64,000 bases of DNA from Neorhizobium galegae (GCF_017877135.1 NZ_JAGIPH010000001.1:558001-622000); one strand, 5' to 3'; positions 49,949 to 60,054 are shown, counted from the first letter of the stretch. Made by a program: numbers and translations. Notes: a model not told the origin generated them from the sequence alone.

Positions 49949-51346
49949 TTGGAATATATTTCTACTCGCGGCGATGCACCCGCTCTCGGTTTTCGCGATG
50001 CGCTTCTGGCGGGCCTTGCCCGCGACGGCGGGCTTTACCTGCCGCGCGAATGGCCGCAGCTGTCGAAGAAAGATATCCGGGCCTTCCGTGGCAAATCCTA
50101 CCAGGACGTGGCCTTCACCATCCTGTCCGTCTTCGTCGATGGGGAAATTCAGGGCGAAGCCCTGCGCAAGATGATCGACGAGGCCTATGCCACCTTCCGG
50201 CACCCGGCCGTGGTGCCGTTGGTGCAGGTCGGCCCGAATGATTTCGTCGCCGAGCTTTTCCACGGCACGACGCTTGCCTTCAAGGACGTGGCGATGCAGC
50301 TGCTCGCCCGGCTGATGGACTATGTGCTGGCCGAACGGGATGAGCGCGCCACCATTGTCGGCGCAACCTCGGGCGATACCGGTGGCGCTGCCATCGATGC
50401 CTTTGGCGGGCGCGAGCGCACCGATCTCTTCATCCTCTTTCCCCATGGCAAGGTCTCTGCCGTGCAGCAGCGCCAGATGACGACGTCCGGCCATGCGAAT
50501 GTCCATGCACTGTCCCTGAACGGCAATTTCGACGATTGCCAGGACCTGGTGAAGGCGATGTTCAACGACGTCCCCTTCCGCGAAGGCGTGAAACTGTCGG
50601 GTGTCAACTCCATCAACTGGGGACGCATCATGGCGCAGGTGGTGTATTTCTTTACCACTGCCGTCTCGCTCGGCGCGCCGGACCGGAAAGTGTCGTTCAC
50701 GGTGCCGACCGGCAATTTCGGAGATATCTTTGCCGGCTATGTGGCCAAGCGCATGGGTCTGCCCATTGACCGGCTGGTGATTGCCACCAATGACAACGAC
50801 ATCCTCGCCCGCACGCTGCGGACCGGGCGCTACGAGATGAAGCCGGTGATGGCCACGACCTCGCCCTCCATGGACATCCAGATCTCGTCCAATTTCGAGC
50901 GCCTGCTGTTTGAAGCCTATGGACGCGATGCAGGGGCTGTGCGCACCGCCATGTCCGGCCTTCGCCAGTCCGGCGCCTTCGAGATCGAGGCCGAGGCGCT
51001 GAAGGTGATCCGCCGCGACTTCCGCGCCGGCCGCGCCACGCAGAAGCAGGTGGCCGAAACGATCCGCGCGACCTTGTCCGCCACCGGTTACCTTCTCGAT
51101 CCGCATACGGCGACCGGCGTTTTCGTCGCGGCGAAATATGCAAAGCCCGCAAGCCCGATGGTGACGCTGGCCACCGCCCACCCGGCCAAGTTCCCCGCCT
51201 CGGTAGAATCCGCTTGCGGAATTCATCCGGCGCTCCCATCATGGCTCGCTGATTTGATGACGAGGGAGGAGCGCTTCGACCTGTTGGAACCCGAGCTTAA
51301 GGCGGTCGAGACCTATATCGGCCAGCATGCGCGGGCGAAGGCTTAA
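49949..51346 (+). CDS. thrC: Threonine synthase
   Basis: ThrC converts O-phosphohomoserine to threonine. The 465-residue PLP enzyme begins EYISTRGDAPALGF, has the PLP-lysine segment HGTTLAFKDVAMQ and the GATSGDTGGAAI loop, all typical. The start is TTG at 49949; an ATG at 49921 is out of frame. It opens a block with the M16 peptidase, GNAT and EAL genes, a conserved order in Rhizobiaceae. Confidence 0.96.
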   Translation: MEYISTRGDAPALGFRDALLAGLARDGGLYLPREWPQLSKKDIRAFRGKSYQDVAFTILSVFVDGEIQGEALRKMIDEAYATFRHPAVVPLVQVGPNDFVAELFHGTTLAFKDVAMQLLARLMDYVLAERDERATIVGATSGDTGGAAIDAFGGRERTDLFILFPHGKVSAVQQRQMTTSGHANVHALSLNGNFDDCQDLVKAMFNDVPFREGVKLSGVNSINWGRIMAQVVYFFTTAVSLGAPDRKVSFTVPTGNFGDIFAGYVAKRMGLPIDRLVIATNDNDILARTLRTGRYEMKPVMATTSPSMDIQISSNFERLLFEAYGRDAGAVRTAMSGLRQSGAFEIEAEALKVIRRDFRAGRATQKQVAETIRATLSATGYLLDPHTATGVFVAAKYAKPASPMVTLATAHPAKFPASVESACGIHPALPSWLADLMTREERFDLLEPELKAVETYIGQHARAKA

Positions 51347-51373
51347 AAGGCTGCAGCGCCGGAAAGACCGACA

Positions 51374-52672
51374 ATGAATGTTGAAATCACCCGGCTTGCC
51401 TCCGGGTTGACTGTCGTAACCCAGAACATGCCGCATCTGGAAAGCGTGGCGCTCGGTGTCTGGATCAAATCCGGCGCCCGCAACGAGACGAGCGACGAGC
51501 ACGGCATCGCCCATCTTCTCGAACACATGGCCTTCAAGGGCACGGCGCGCCGCTCGGCGCGCGACATTGCCGAGCAGATCGAGAATGTCGGCGGCGAACT
51601 CAACGCCGCCACCTCGACGGAAACCACGTCCTATTATGCCCGCGTGCTCAAAGACCATGTGCCGCTCGCCATCGACATCCTGGCCGATATCCTGACCGAA
51701 TCGGCCTTCGACGAGGACGAGCTGGAACGCGAAAAGCACGTCATCCTGCAGGAAATCGGCGCGGCAAACGATACGCCCGACGATGTGGTGTTCGACCGCT
51801 TCTCCGAGGTCGCCTACCGCGACCAGACTATCGGCAGGCCCATTCTCGGCACGCCGGAAACGGTCAAATCCTTCACGCCGGACCAGATCCGCGGGTATCT
51901 GTCGCGCAATTACACGACGGACCGAATGTTCATCGTGGCAGCCGGCGCCGTCGATCACGACACGCTGGTCAAGCAGGTCGAGGACCGCTTTTCGCTGCTG
52001 CCGACGAAACCCGCAACCACACCGATCTTCGAGCCCGCGCGCTATCTCGGTGGCGACGTGCGCGAAACCCGCGACCTCATGGACACGCAGCTGCTTCTCG
52101 GCTTCGAGGGCAAGGCGTATCACATGCGCGATTTCTACTGCTCGCAGATTCTGGCCAATATTCTGGGCGGCGGCATGTCATCGCGCCTGTTCCAGGAAGT
52201 GCGCGAGCATCGCGGCCTCTGCTATTCGGTCTATGCCTTCCACTGGGGCTTTTCCGATACAGGCATATTCGGCATCCATGCGGCGACCGGCGGTGAAGAC
52301 CTGCCGGAACTGGTCCCCGTCATCATCGACGAGCTGCGCAAGTCCTCCGAAGTGATCCACCAGCAGGAAATTGACCGCGCCCGCGCGCAGATCCGCGCCC
52401 AGCTACTGATGGGCCAGGAAAGTCCGGCCGCTCGCGCCGGCCAGATCGCCCGCCAGATGATCCTCTACGGCCGGATCATTCCGAATGCGGAAATGATGGA
52501 AAGGCTGGAAGGCATCACGACTTCGCGACTGACCGATCTTGCCGGACGGCTGTTTTTCGATACAGTTCCGACGCTGTCCGCCATCGGCCCGGTTGAAAAG
52601 CTGGCCTCGCTGTCGGACATCACGGCGGCGCTGTCGGCGCCGGACGTCGGGCGACACAAGGCAATCGGCTGA
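51374..52672 (+). CDS. M16 family zinc peptidase (processing-peptidase-like)
   Basis: The 432-residue protein has the inverted zinc motif HLLEH (in GIAHLLEHMAFKGT) and the downstream Glu in the ELEREKHVILQEI segment, with a second M16 half containing ILGGGMSSRLFQEVREHRGL. It is the bacterial relative of mitochondrial processing peptidase beta. It starts 27 bases after thrC. Confidence 0.94.
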   Translation: MNVEITRLASGLTVVTQNMPHLESVALGVWIKSGARNETSDEHGIAHLLEHMAFKGTARRSARDIAEQIENVGGELNAATSTETTSYYARVLKDHVPLAIDILADILTESAFDEDELEREKHVILQEIGAANDTPDDVVFDRFSEVAYRDQTIGRPILGTPETVKSFTPDQIRGYLSRNYTTDRMFIVAAGAVDHDTLVKQVEDRFSLLPTKPATTPIFEPARYLGGDVRETRDLMDTQLLLGFEGKAYHMRDFYCSQILANILGGGMSSRLFQEVREHRGLCYSVYAFHWGFSDTGIFGIHAATGGEDLPELVPVIIDELRKSSEVIHQQEIDRARAQIRAQLLMGQESPAARAGQIARQMILYGRIIPNAEMMERLEGITTSRLTDLAGRLFFDTVPTLSAIGPVEKLASLSDITAALSAPDVGRHKAIG

Positions 52673-52730
52673 GCACGGCGCAATACCGCTCCGTCGGCCG
52701 CATTGCGACGGGCGGGACGGAACGCATAGG

Positions 52731-53345
52731 ATGACGCGGTCGGTGTTTCGGTTCTTGCAACGTCAGCCGGAGATGCCCGAGCTTTACGGCGATCACCACA
52801 TGCTGCGCCTTGCCCGCTATACGGATTACCGCGCCTGGTACAAGCTGCGCTCGGAAAGCCGGCAGTTCCTGCAGCCCTGGGAGCCGACCTGGCGCCATGA
52901 CGAGCTGACGGAAGCCTCGTTTCGCGCCCGCGTCACGCGTCATACACAGGAATTCTCGTCCGGCCTTGCCGTGCCGCTTCTGCTGTTTCACCGCGACGAC
53001 ATGAGCCTCCTGGGCGGCCTTACCATCGGCTATATCCGCCGCGGCGCGGCCCAGAGCTGCATGGTCGGCTACTGGATGGGCGAAAAACAGGCCGGCCAAG
53101 GTCATATGTTTGCCGCACTCCGCCTTGTAGTACCCTACATCTTCACCGGGCTTCAGTTGCACCGCATCGAGGCTGCCTGTATCCCGGACAACTGGAAGAG
53201 CGTAAGGCTGTTGGAAAAAGCCGGTTTCGAACGGGAAGGTCTTTTGCGGAAATATCTGAAAATCAACGGCGAGTGGCGGGATCACACCCTCTATTCCCTG
53301 CTGTCGTCGGACCCAATGGACGTGAAGGCGCAAGCCCCACGATGA
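52731..53345 (+). CDS. GNAT acetyltransferase (RimJ/RimL type)
   Basis: The 204-residue protein shows the RimJ/RimL pattern: LRLARYTDYRAWYKLRSES, YWMGEKQAGQGHMFAALRL (acetyl-CoA binding), LHRIEAACIPDNWKSVRLLE and KAGFEREGLLRKYLKINGEW. It probably acetylates the N-terminal amine of a ribosomal or other protein. Its stop overlaps the start of the EAL protein (ATGA). Confidence 0.92.
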   Translation: MTRSVFRFLQRQPEMPELYGDHHMLRLARYTDYRAWYKLRSESRQFLQPWEPTWRHDELTEASFRARVTRHTQEFSSGLAVPLLLFHRDDMSLLGGLTIGYIRRGAAQSCMVGYWMGEKQAGQGHMFAALRLVVPYIFTGLQLHRIEAACIPDNWKSVRLLEKAGFEREGLLRKYLKINGEWRDHTLYSLLSSDPMDVKAQAPR

Positions 53346-56245
53346 CAAGGCCAGGCACGCGCGTTCCCCCTCTGCCGACCCGGCTGGCACTGCTGTTTGC
53401 CTGCCTGTTCATGCTTTTGCCCGGCGCGGCTCTCGCCTTCGAGCCGGTCAAGATCTCCCGCGACGACCGGGCGCTGGACCTGACGGCGACCACCGATATC
53501 TATGCCAACCAGGGCGAGGCTTTCCAGGTCTCGACCGCGGCCGGCACCGACGGCATTCGCCGGCGCATCGAGGTGCGCTCGGCAACGCCCGGCCACCAGG
53601 GCGACTGGGCCGTGTTTGCATTGGCAAACGTTTCGGAGGAACAGCTGGAGCGCGTCATCGTCGCCCCGCATTTCCGCCTGGTCGGCTCGCGCCTCATCTG
53701 GCCGGATCTCGGCTCGCAACGCATCACGGCCATCACGCCGTCTGAAGGCTTCGCGCTCGACAGGGTGCCGAGCCCGGATGCGGATGTCTTCCGCATCACG
53801 CTGAACCCGGGTTCGGTCATCACCTTCGTGGCGGAACTCACCTCGCCCAACCTGCCGCAGATCTATCTGTGGGAGCCGGATGCCTACAAGGACACCGTCA
53901 ACTCGTTCACGCTCTATCGCGGCATCGTGCTCGGCATTGCCGGCTTGCTTGCGGTGTTCCTCACCATTCTCTTCGTGGTGAAGGGCACGTCCATGCTGCC
54001 GGCGGCGGCAGCGCTTGCCTGGGCGGTGCTTGCCTATATCTGCGTCGACTTCGGCTTCCTCGAAAAGCTCATCAGCATCACCTCCAGCGACGAGCGAATA
54101 TGGCGGGCCTGCGCGGAAGTGGCGCTGGCCTCCTCGCTCGTCATCTTCCTGTTTGCCTATCTCAACCTCAACCGCTGGCACGTGCATCTGGGCTATGCCA
54201 CGTTTGCCTGGGTGATCGGCCTTGCGCTTCTCTTCGGCGTTGCGATCTACGACCCATCGATTGCTTCGGGCATTGCCCGCATTTCGCTGGCACTGACGGC
54301 AACGGCCGGCATCCTGCTCATCATCTATCTCGGCCTCAACCGGTTTGACCGCGCCATTCTTCTGGTGCCCACCTGGGCGCTGATCCTCGTCTGGCTGTTC
54401 GGCGGCTGGATGACGGTGACGGGCAAGCTCGACAATGACATCATCCAGCCGGCGCTCGGCGGCGGCCTCGTGCTCATCGTCCTCCTCATCGGCTTTACCG
54501 TGATGCAGCACGCCTTTGCCGGCGGCGCCTACCAGCAGGGCCTGTTCTCCGATCTGGAGCGCCAGTCGCTGGCGCTGATGGGCAGCGGCGACACGGTCTG
54601 GGACTGGGACGTGGCGCGCGACAGGCTGGTGACGACACCCGACATTTCGCTGAGGCTCGGCCTGTCGCCGGGCACCATGCACGGGCCGGCGCGCAACTGG
54701 CTGCCACGCCTTCACCCCGACGACCGCGACCGCTTCAAGGCAACGCTCGACGTGCTTCTGGAGCACCGCCGCGGCAAGCTGAACCACGAGTTCCGCATCC
54801 GCGCCGAAGACGGGCATTTCCACTGGCTGCAGATTCGCGCCCGGCCGGTGCTCGGCTCCAATGGCGAAATCATCCGCTGCGTCGGCACGATCGTTGACGT
54901 GACGGAACCGAAGAATTCCGTCGAACGGCTGCTGGCCGATGCGCTCCACGACAACCTAACCGGTCTGCCGAACCGCCAGGTGTTTCTCGACCGGCTGCAA
55001 TCGGTGCTCACCATTGCCGCGGCAAGCGACGCGGTGCGCCCGACGGTGATGGCGATCGACATCGATCGCTACAAGCAGGTGAACGACAGTCTTGGCATTG
55101 CCGCCGGCGACAATATCCTCATCGCGCTGACGCGGCGCCTGCGCCGCCTGTTGAAGCCGCAGGACACGCTGGCGCGCATTTCCGGCGACCAGTTCGGCCT
55201 CATTCTCGTCTCCGAACGCGATCCCGGCAAGGTCGCCGACTTTGCCGATGCCGTCAGCAAGGCGATCATGGTGCCGATCAACTTTGCCAATCGCGAGGTG
55301 ATCCTGACCGCCTCCATCGGGCTCTCCTCCTGGGTGGATCAGCAGGAAAGCGCCGCCAGCCTGCTCGGCGATGCGGAACTGGCCATGTACCGGGCAAAGC
55401 GCGCCGGCGGCAACCGCGTCGAACCCTTCCGCCCGGCCTTCCGCAGCAATGGCACGCCCGACCGCCTGCAGATCGAAACGGATCTTCGCCGCGCCATCGA
55501 ACGGCGCGAGCTGTCGCTTGCCTACCAGCCGATCATCCGGCTCGACAATGGCGAGATTGCCGGCTTTGAAGCGCTGATGCGCTGGGAGCATCCCAAGCGC
55601 GGCACGATTGCGCCGGCAGAGTTCATCCCGATTGCCGAAATGACCGATCTGATCGGTCCGCTTGGCCTGTTTGCGCTCGAAAGCGCCACCGCTGACCTGA
55701 TGTCGTTTGAAAAGCAGACGGGCGAGCTGCCGATCTTCATGGCGGTCAACCTGTCGAGCGCGCAACTGCTGAACGCCGATCTCTATGCCGAAATCCGCTC
55801 GCTGCTCAGCCGAACCCATTTCGACCCGCAGCGCCTGAAGCTCGAACTCACCGAATCGATGATGCTGGAAAACCCGGAACAGGCGCGGCTTGTTCTGTCC
55901 AAGCTCAAGGAAACCGGCATCAGCCTGGCGCTCGACGATTTCGGCAGCGGCTATTCTTCGCTGTCGCACCTGACGCAATTCCCCTTCGACACGATCAAGC
56001 TCGACAAGTCGATCGTCGCCAATCCGTCCGATCGCGGCGCGGTGCTGCTGCGCTCGGTGATCGCCATGGCGCGGCAGATGGAGATGGTGGTGGTGGCGGA
56101 GGGTATTGCGAGCGACGAGGATGCAGGAGAGCTTGCCAAGATGGGCTGCCAGTTCGGCCAGAGCTTCCTCTTTGGCGCGCCGATGCCACCGGATGCCGTG
56201 CAGCGCCTTCTGAAGGAGCGCTTTCCGCTGACCAAGCGCGCCTGA
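53342..56245 (+). CDS. Membrane PAS-GGDEF-EAL protein, probable cyclic-di-GMP phosphodiesterase
   Basis: The 967-residue protein has a signal-like N-terminus, a periplasmic region (about 30-195), seven or eight membrane segments (about 195-400), a PAS/PAC domain (about 417-530), a GGDEF domain whose loop is SGDQF (614-618) and an EAL domain starting EALMRW (743). The GGDEF loop is degenerate and probably inactive or GTP-sensing, while the EAL domain keeps ELTES and LDDFGSGYSSL, so hydrolysis of cyclic di-GMP is expected. It overlaps the GNAT gene by four bases. Confidence 0.93.
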   Translation: MTRPGTRVPPLPTRLALLFACLFMLLPGAALAFEPVKISRDDRALDLTATTDIYANQGEAFQVSTAAGTDGIRRRIEVRSATPGHQGDWAVFALANVSEEQLERVIVAPHFRLVGSRLIWPDLGSQRITAITPSEGFALDRVPSPDADVFRITLNPGSVITFVAELTSPNLPQIYLWEPDAYKDTVNSFTLYRGIVLGIAGLLAVFLTILFVVKGTSMLPAAAALAWAVLAYICVDFGFLEKLISITSSDERIWRACAEVALASSLVIFLFAYLNLNRWHVHLGYATFAWVIGLALLFGVAIYDPSIASGIARISLALTATAGILLIIYLGLNRFDRAILLVPTWALILVWLFGGWMTVTGKLDNDIIQPALGGGLVLIVLLIGFTVMQHAFAGGAYQQGLFSDLERQSLALMGSGDTVWDWDVARDRLVTTPDISLRLGLSPGTMHGPARNWLPRLHPDDRDRFKATLDVLLEHRRGKLNHEFRIRAEDGHFHWLQIRARPVLGSNGEIIRCVGTIVDVTEPKNSVERLLADALHDNLTGLPNRQVFLDRLQSVLTIAAASDAVRPTVMAIDIDRYKQVNDSLGIAAGDNILIALTRRLRRLLKPQDTLARISGDQFGLILVSERDPGKVADFADAVSKAIMVPINFANREVILTASIGLSSWVDQQESAASLLGDAELAMYRAKRAGGNRVEPFRPAFRSNGTPDRLQIETDLRRAIERRELSLAYQPIIRLDNGEIAGFEALMRWEHPKRGTIAPAEFIPIAEMTDLIGPLGLFALESATADLMSFEKQTGELPIFMAVNLSSAQLLNADLYAEIRSLLSRTHFDPQRLKLELTESMMLENPEQARLVLSKLKETGISLALDDFGSGYSSLSHLTQFPFDTIKLDKSIVANPSDRGAVLLRSVIAMARQMEMVVVAEGIASDEDAGELAKMGCQFGQSFLFGAPMPPDAVQRLLKERFPLTKRA

Positions 56246-56268
56246 CGGGCAGACGTTTCCGCAGCACC

Positions 56269-56294
56269 CTTCTCCCCGTCATGACGAGGAGAAG
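56269..56294. terminator. Hairpin between convergent genes
   Basis: CTTCTCC/GGAGAAG arms enclose CGTCATGACG, itself a palindrome, giving a long stem with one mismatch. It separates the EAL protein gene from the convergent metallopeptidase gene. Confidence 0.6.
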
Positions 56295-56350
56295 AGTGAT
56301 TGCCGATTTCCTCCCTGCCCAAGCGATGGACAGGGCTGGAGCGCGCTTTT

Positions 56351-57412
56351 TCAGTGCTTGCCGTGGACCAGTCCGTGGATGAATTCCAGCTTGGCGACCA
56401 CGGTCGGGGTGAGGATGAAGGGATAAAGGTCGGGCACGCCCATCGAGCGGTGGATGCTGTTCATGGCGACCGTAAACGGCACCCAGGCTTCCACCAGCTG
56501 CGCGGCATCATGGGCGCGGTAGGGATTGAAATCGACCTCCGAGGCAAGCTCCGAATGGCCGCGCGGCTCCACCACCATGCCGAGGGAGCGTGCCATTTCC
56601 AGCGTATCGACCATGTGCACATAATGCGCGAAGCACTCGGCGAAATCCTCCCACGGGTGGGTGCTGGCATAGGTGCTGATGAAATGCTCCTGCCAGTCGG
56701 CGGGTGGTCCTTCTTCGTAATTGCGCTTCAGCGCCTCGCCATAATCGATCGTCTCGTCGCCGAAGGCGAGACGAAACGGGTCGAGCCTACCCATGTCGCG
56801 CACCAGCTTGTCCCAGATGTAGTGCCCGGTTTCGTGGCGGAAATGGCCGAGCATGGTGCGATAGGGCTCCTTCATCGACACCCTTATCTTTTCGCGCGTG
56901 TCGTCATCGGCTTCGGCGGCTCGGATGGCGATGAGGCCGCTTTCATGGCCGGTCATGGCTGGCACCACCGTGCCATCGGCCTTCACCTCGTCCACCAGGA
57001 AATCGAAGACCAGACCGCCTTCGGGGTCTTCGGCGCGGGTGGTGCGCGGCAGGTCCCACTTCAGCATCGAATAAAACAGATGGCGCTGCGCCTGGCTGAT
57101 GGTGCGGAACTGGCGCAGGCCATCTGCGGTTGCCGCATCCGGCACCAGCCGGTTATGGCGGCAGGCGACGCAAAAAGTCTCCTCGCCCTCGGCCGGCAGC
57201 GTCCAGTTGCAGATGTCGTTGACCGCATTGGCGCAGAGGCGCAGCGCGTGTCCCGGATCCGAAACCAGCCGCCAGGAGCCGTCCTGGCCTTCGCTCAACG
57301 CATGCATGGTCAGCCGTTCCGGCACGAAAGCCAGCCTGTGGCCGCAATTGATACAGACACGGTTGTCGAAATGGATGGATTGGCCGCAGCTATCGCATTC
57401 GAAAAGGCGCAT
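56351..57412 (-). CDS. Putative zinc-binding metallopeptidase (DUF2248 type)
   Basis: The 353-residue protein starts with a zinc ribbon (CDSCGQSIHFDNRVCINCG), has another Cys pair (FCVACR) and the metallopeptidase motif HETGHYIWD near residue 190, followed by a conserved EDFAECFAHYVHMVDTL segment. It matches a family annotated as putative zinc-binding peptidases common in Rhizobiales. No signal peptide is seen, so it is probably cytoplasmic. The substrate is unknown. Confidence 0.88.
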   Translation of the reverse strand: MRLFECDSCGQSIHFDNRVCINCGHRLAFVPERLTMHALSEGQDGSWRLVSDPGHALRLCANAVNDICNWTLPAEGEETFCVACRHNRLVPDAATADGLRQFRTISQAQRHLFYSMLKWDLPRTTRAEDPEGGLVFDFLVDEVKADGTVVPAMTGHESGLIAIRAAEADDDTREKIRVSMKEPYRTMLGHFRHETGHYIWDKLVRDMGRLDPFRLAFGDETIDYGEALKRNYEEGPPADWQEHFISTYASTHPWEDFAECFAHYVHMVDTLEMARSLGMVVEPRGHSELASEVDFNPYRAHDAAQLVEAWVPFTVAMNSIHRSMGVPDLYPFILTPTVVAKLEFIHGLVHGKH

Positions 57413-57449
57413 GGATCAGGTCCGTCAAACAGCAGGTCTACACATGGAA

Positions 57450-57481
57450 AGCCTGCCCCGACTGACGACGGGGCAGGCTTC
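57450..57481 (-). terminator. Terminator downstream of csbD-like gene
   Basis: A perfect 11-base stem AAGCCTGCCCC/GGGGCAGGCTT with a 10-base loop, 24 bases beyond the CsbD stop. The T-tract on the minus strand is short, so efficiency is uncertain. Confidence 0.6.
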
Positions 57482-57504
57482 AAAATTCTTCGAATTGGGC
57501 TTGA

Positions 57505-57696
57505 TCAGGCCCGGTCGATGACGCCCTTGGCGCCTTCCTTCAGCTCGCCCTTGGCGTGCTGGGCCTTGCCCTTGGCTTCCTGGGCGTGACCCTTGGCTTC
57601 CAGGGAATGGTTGTCGGTCGCATCGCCGACAGCCTGCTTGACCTTGCCGGATACTTCATTGGCCTTGCCGGCTACTTTATCGCTCATGCTACCCAT
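57505..57696 (-). CDS. CsbD family stress protein
   Basis: The 63-residue hydrophilic protein has the CsbD pattern: KVAGKANEVSGKVKQAVGD and repeated KGHAQEAKGKAQ-type heptads. CsbD-like proteins are abundant under stress, but their action is unknown. The start at 57696 has AAGGAGAAG just upstream; a second Met lies three codons in. The gene is flanked by a terminator. Confidence 0.88.
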   Translation of the reverse strand: MGSMSDKVAGKANEVSGKVKQAVGDATDNHSLEAKGHAQEAKGKAQHAKGELKEGAKGVIDRA

Positions 57697-57789
57697 GGGT
57701 CTTCTCCTTGGTTTACCGCAGTTTTTTCTGGTTTGCTGCGGTTTCTGACAAGAAGAACGCAAGAGCTGCGACTTGGTTCCGCCGCTCAA

Positions 57790-58431
57790 TCAGGCGTGGC
57801 CGGCTTCGCTCGACAGCATTTCGGGGCGCACCCCCATCAATGCCAGCGCCCGCTCATACTTATCCTCGAGCGTCCGGTCGAAGATCAGCGCCTCGGCCGC
57901 CGGGCAGTTCAGCCAGCCATTGGCGGCGATTTCCGCTTCCAGCTGGCCCGGTCCCCAGCCGGCATAGCCCAGAAGCATGGTGGCACGCATCGGCCCGCGC
58001 CCCTCGCTGATGGCCCGCACGATATCGAGCGTCGCCGTCAGCGAAATATCGTCGCTGACGGGAATGCTGGATTCGCTCACGTAATCATCCGAATGCAGCA
58101 CGAAGCCGCGCCCCGTTTCGACAGGGCCGCCGTTGAGGATCGGAAAGTCGCGCGCCGCATTCGGCAGCATGATCGCATCGGCTTGGTCCACCATCTTCAG
58201 GTGCAGGAGGATTTCGGCAAACGAGATGGACTGGGCGCGGTTGATAATGAAGCCCATGGCGCCCGCCGGGGAATGGGCGCAGATATAGACGACCGACCGG
58301 CTGAAATTGCCGTCCGGCATGCCGGGCATGGCAATGACGAACTGGCCGTCGAGGAAGCCGCGCTCGCGCTTGTCGGCGGGCTTCTGCGCCAGCTGTTCTG
58401 CCAGTTTATCCGTCGGCGTCGACAATGGCAT
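57790..58431 (-). CDS. YqgE/AlgH family protein
   Basis: The 213-residue protein has the family hallmarks [37 protein letters not shown] and [15 protein letters not shown]. The biochemical role is not established; homologues influence alginate regulation or stress responses. It is divergent from the DsbD-like gene, a neighbourhood often seen in Rhizobiales. Confidence 0.93.
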   Translation of the reverse strand: MPLSTPTDKLAEQLAQKPADKRERGFLDGQFVIAMPGMPDGNFSRSVVYICAHSPAGAMGFIINRAQSISFAEILLHLKMVDQADAIMLPNAARDFPILNGGPVETGRGFVLHSDDYVSESSIPVSDDISLTATLDIVRAISEGRGPMRATMLLGYAGWGPGQLEAEIAANGWLNCPAAEALIFDRTLEDKYERALALMGVRPEMLSSEAGHA

Positions 58432-58598
58432 CGTGCCTCCTGCTCGGTAGGCCCGGCCCGGGAGCGGGCGAGCGGTTTTCTTTCAAGCGACCGTCTCACC
58501 TCAAGATGGGGCAGCACGCCTCATCAATCAACCGAAAATGATCCGGCTGAAGCGCAAGTGACTGGAACGCGGCGCGGGCATCGCCTAAATCTGCCGGC

Positions 58599-59441
58599 AT
58601 GATCGTCAAAGGCCTCGCAACCATGCCCCGCCATGCATATGTGGCATTTCTCATATGCTCCGCCCTGCTCTGGGCTCAGGGCGCCTCGGCGGCCATGAGC
58701 GCCTGGGCAGAAAACGAGGGCGGGCGGATGCGAATCATCGCGCTGCCGGCAGAGCCCGACGGCACCGTGCGCGGCGCCCTGCAGATCGAGCCGAAGAATG
58801 GCTGGATCACCTATTGGAAGGAGCCCGGCCAGGCCGGCATTCCGCCGCAGATCACGATCTCGCCCGGCGACGGCATCCGCCTTCAGAAGGTGGAGTTTCC
58901 GGTACCCCGGCAATTTATGACCGGCGACGTGCGCGACCTGGGCTACGACCATGCCGTGACGCTGCCCTTCACGCTTGAGGTGGAGGACAAGGCAAAGCCG
59001 CTGATGCTGAATGCCAGCGCCTTTGTCGGGCTCTGCCGCAATATCTGCATTCCTTTCCAGGCCGATTTCCACATGGATATGGCAAGCGCAAAGGGCCTGC
59101 CCTTCGAGGAGAACCTCATTCTGGACGAGGCCAGGAAAAGCCTGCCGGAACAACCCTCCGAGGATTTTTCCGTCGCGCATCATGCCCTGACGGACGGCAA
59201 ACGAAATTTGCGCGTGGGCCTGCGGCTGCCGGCGGACAGCCCGCCGCCGCAGATCTTTGTCGCAACGCCGGCCGGCCATGTGCTGTTTGACCAGACGGGT
59301 GCGCAGATGGTGGATGGCACCTATGTGGTGACCATGCCGCTTGGCAAGGGGGCAGACAAGGCGGTGGTGGCCGGGCGCAACTGGGACATTCTGGTGATTG
59401 CCGGAAGCCGCGCCATGGAAACCGCGCTTGCCTTCGATTGA
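58599..59441 (+). CDS. Secreted DsbD-alpha-like protein
   Basis: The 280-residue protein has a signal peptide ending QGASA (about residue 31) and a domain like the N-terminal disulfide-relay domain of DsbD: GWITYWKEPGQAGIPP, LPFTLEV and GLCRNICIPF with a CxxxC pair. It lacks membrane helices, so it is a soluble periplasmic piece without the DsbD electron-transfer core. A second start at 58623 is possible. It precedes a peroxiredoxin. Confidence 0.8.
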   Translation: MIVKGLATMPRHAYVAFLICSALLWAQGASAAMSAWAENEGGRMRIIALPAEPDGTVRGALQIEPKNGWITYWKEPGQAGIPPQITISPGDGIRLQKVEFPVPRQFMTGDVRDLGYDHAVTLPFTLEVEDKAKPLMLNASAFVGLCRNICIPFQADFHMDMASAKGLPFEENLILDEARKSLPEQPSEDFSVAHHALTDGKRNLRVGLRLPADSPPPQIFVATPAGHVLFDQTGAQMVDGTYVVTMPLGKGADKAVVAGRNWDILVIAGSRAMETALAFD

Positions 59442-59465
59442 GGCCGTTCTATAGTGCGCCAAACG

Positions 59466-59506
59466 CTGAAAGGCCGGCAGGCCTTGCCCCTTCGCAGGCC
59501 TTTCAG
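59466..59506 (+). terminator. Long-loop inverted repeat after the DsbD-like gene
   Basis: Perfect 10-base arms CTGAAAGGCC and GGCCTTTCAG with a 21-base loop, 24 bases after the stop. It may end that transcript; no T-tract is present. Confidence 0.4.
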
Positions 59507-59568
59507 CCGAGCAGGTCCTGCCTGAACTTCATCCCCATTCCTGTCTGACCATCCACGAGGAGACGACC

Positions 59569-60054
59569 ATGACGATTTCCGTCGGCGAAACGCTGCCGCA
59601 AGCCACCTTCAAGGAAAAGACCCCGGACGGCCCGGTGGAAGTGACCACCGAAGGTCTGTTCAAGGGCAAGAAGGTCGTCCTGTTTGCCGTACCCGGCGCC
59701 TTCACGCCCACCTGCTCGCTGAACCACCTGCCCGGCTATCTGGAAAACCGCGATGCGCTTCTGGAACGCGGCGTCGATGACATTGCCGTCGTGTCCGTCA
59801 ACGACTGGTTCGTGATGGGCGCCTGGGCCGAAAAAAGCGGTGGCGCCGGCAAGATCCATTTCCTCTCGGATTGGGACGCCTCCTTCACCAAGTCGCTCGG
59901 CCTCGACATGGACCTCTCCGCCGCCGGCCTCGGCGTGCGTTCCAAGCGCTATTCGATGCTGGTGGAAGACGGCGTGGTGAAAAGCCTCAACATCGAGGAA
60001 AGCCCCGGCCAGGCCACCGTTTCGGGCGCCGCTGCCATGATCGAGCAGCTCTGA
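59569..60054 (+). CDS. Peroxiredoxin (Prx5 family)
   Basis: The 161-residue thioredoxin-fold peroxidase has the active site PGAFTPTCSLNHLP with the peroxidatic Cys at 49 and the Prx5-type WFVMGAWAEKSG segment. It reduces hydrogen peroxide and organic hydroperoxides, probably with glutaredoxin or thioredoxin. A good ribosome site (GAGGAG) precedes the ATG and a strong terminator follows. Confidence 0.95.
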   Translation: MTISVGETLPQATFKEKTPDGPVEVTTEGLFKGKKVVLFAVPGAFTPTCSLNHLPGYLENRDALLERGVDDIAVVSVNDWFVMGAWAEKSGGAGKIHFLSDWDASFTKSLGLDMDLSAAGLGVRSKRYSMLVEDGVVKSLNIEESPGQATVSGAAAMIEQL

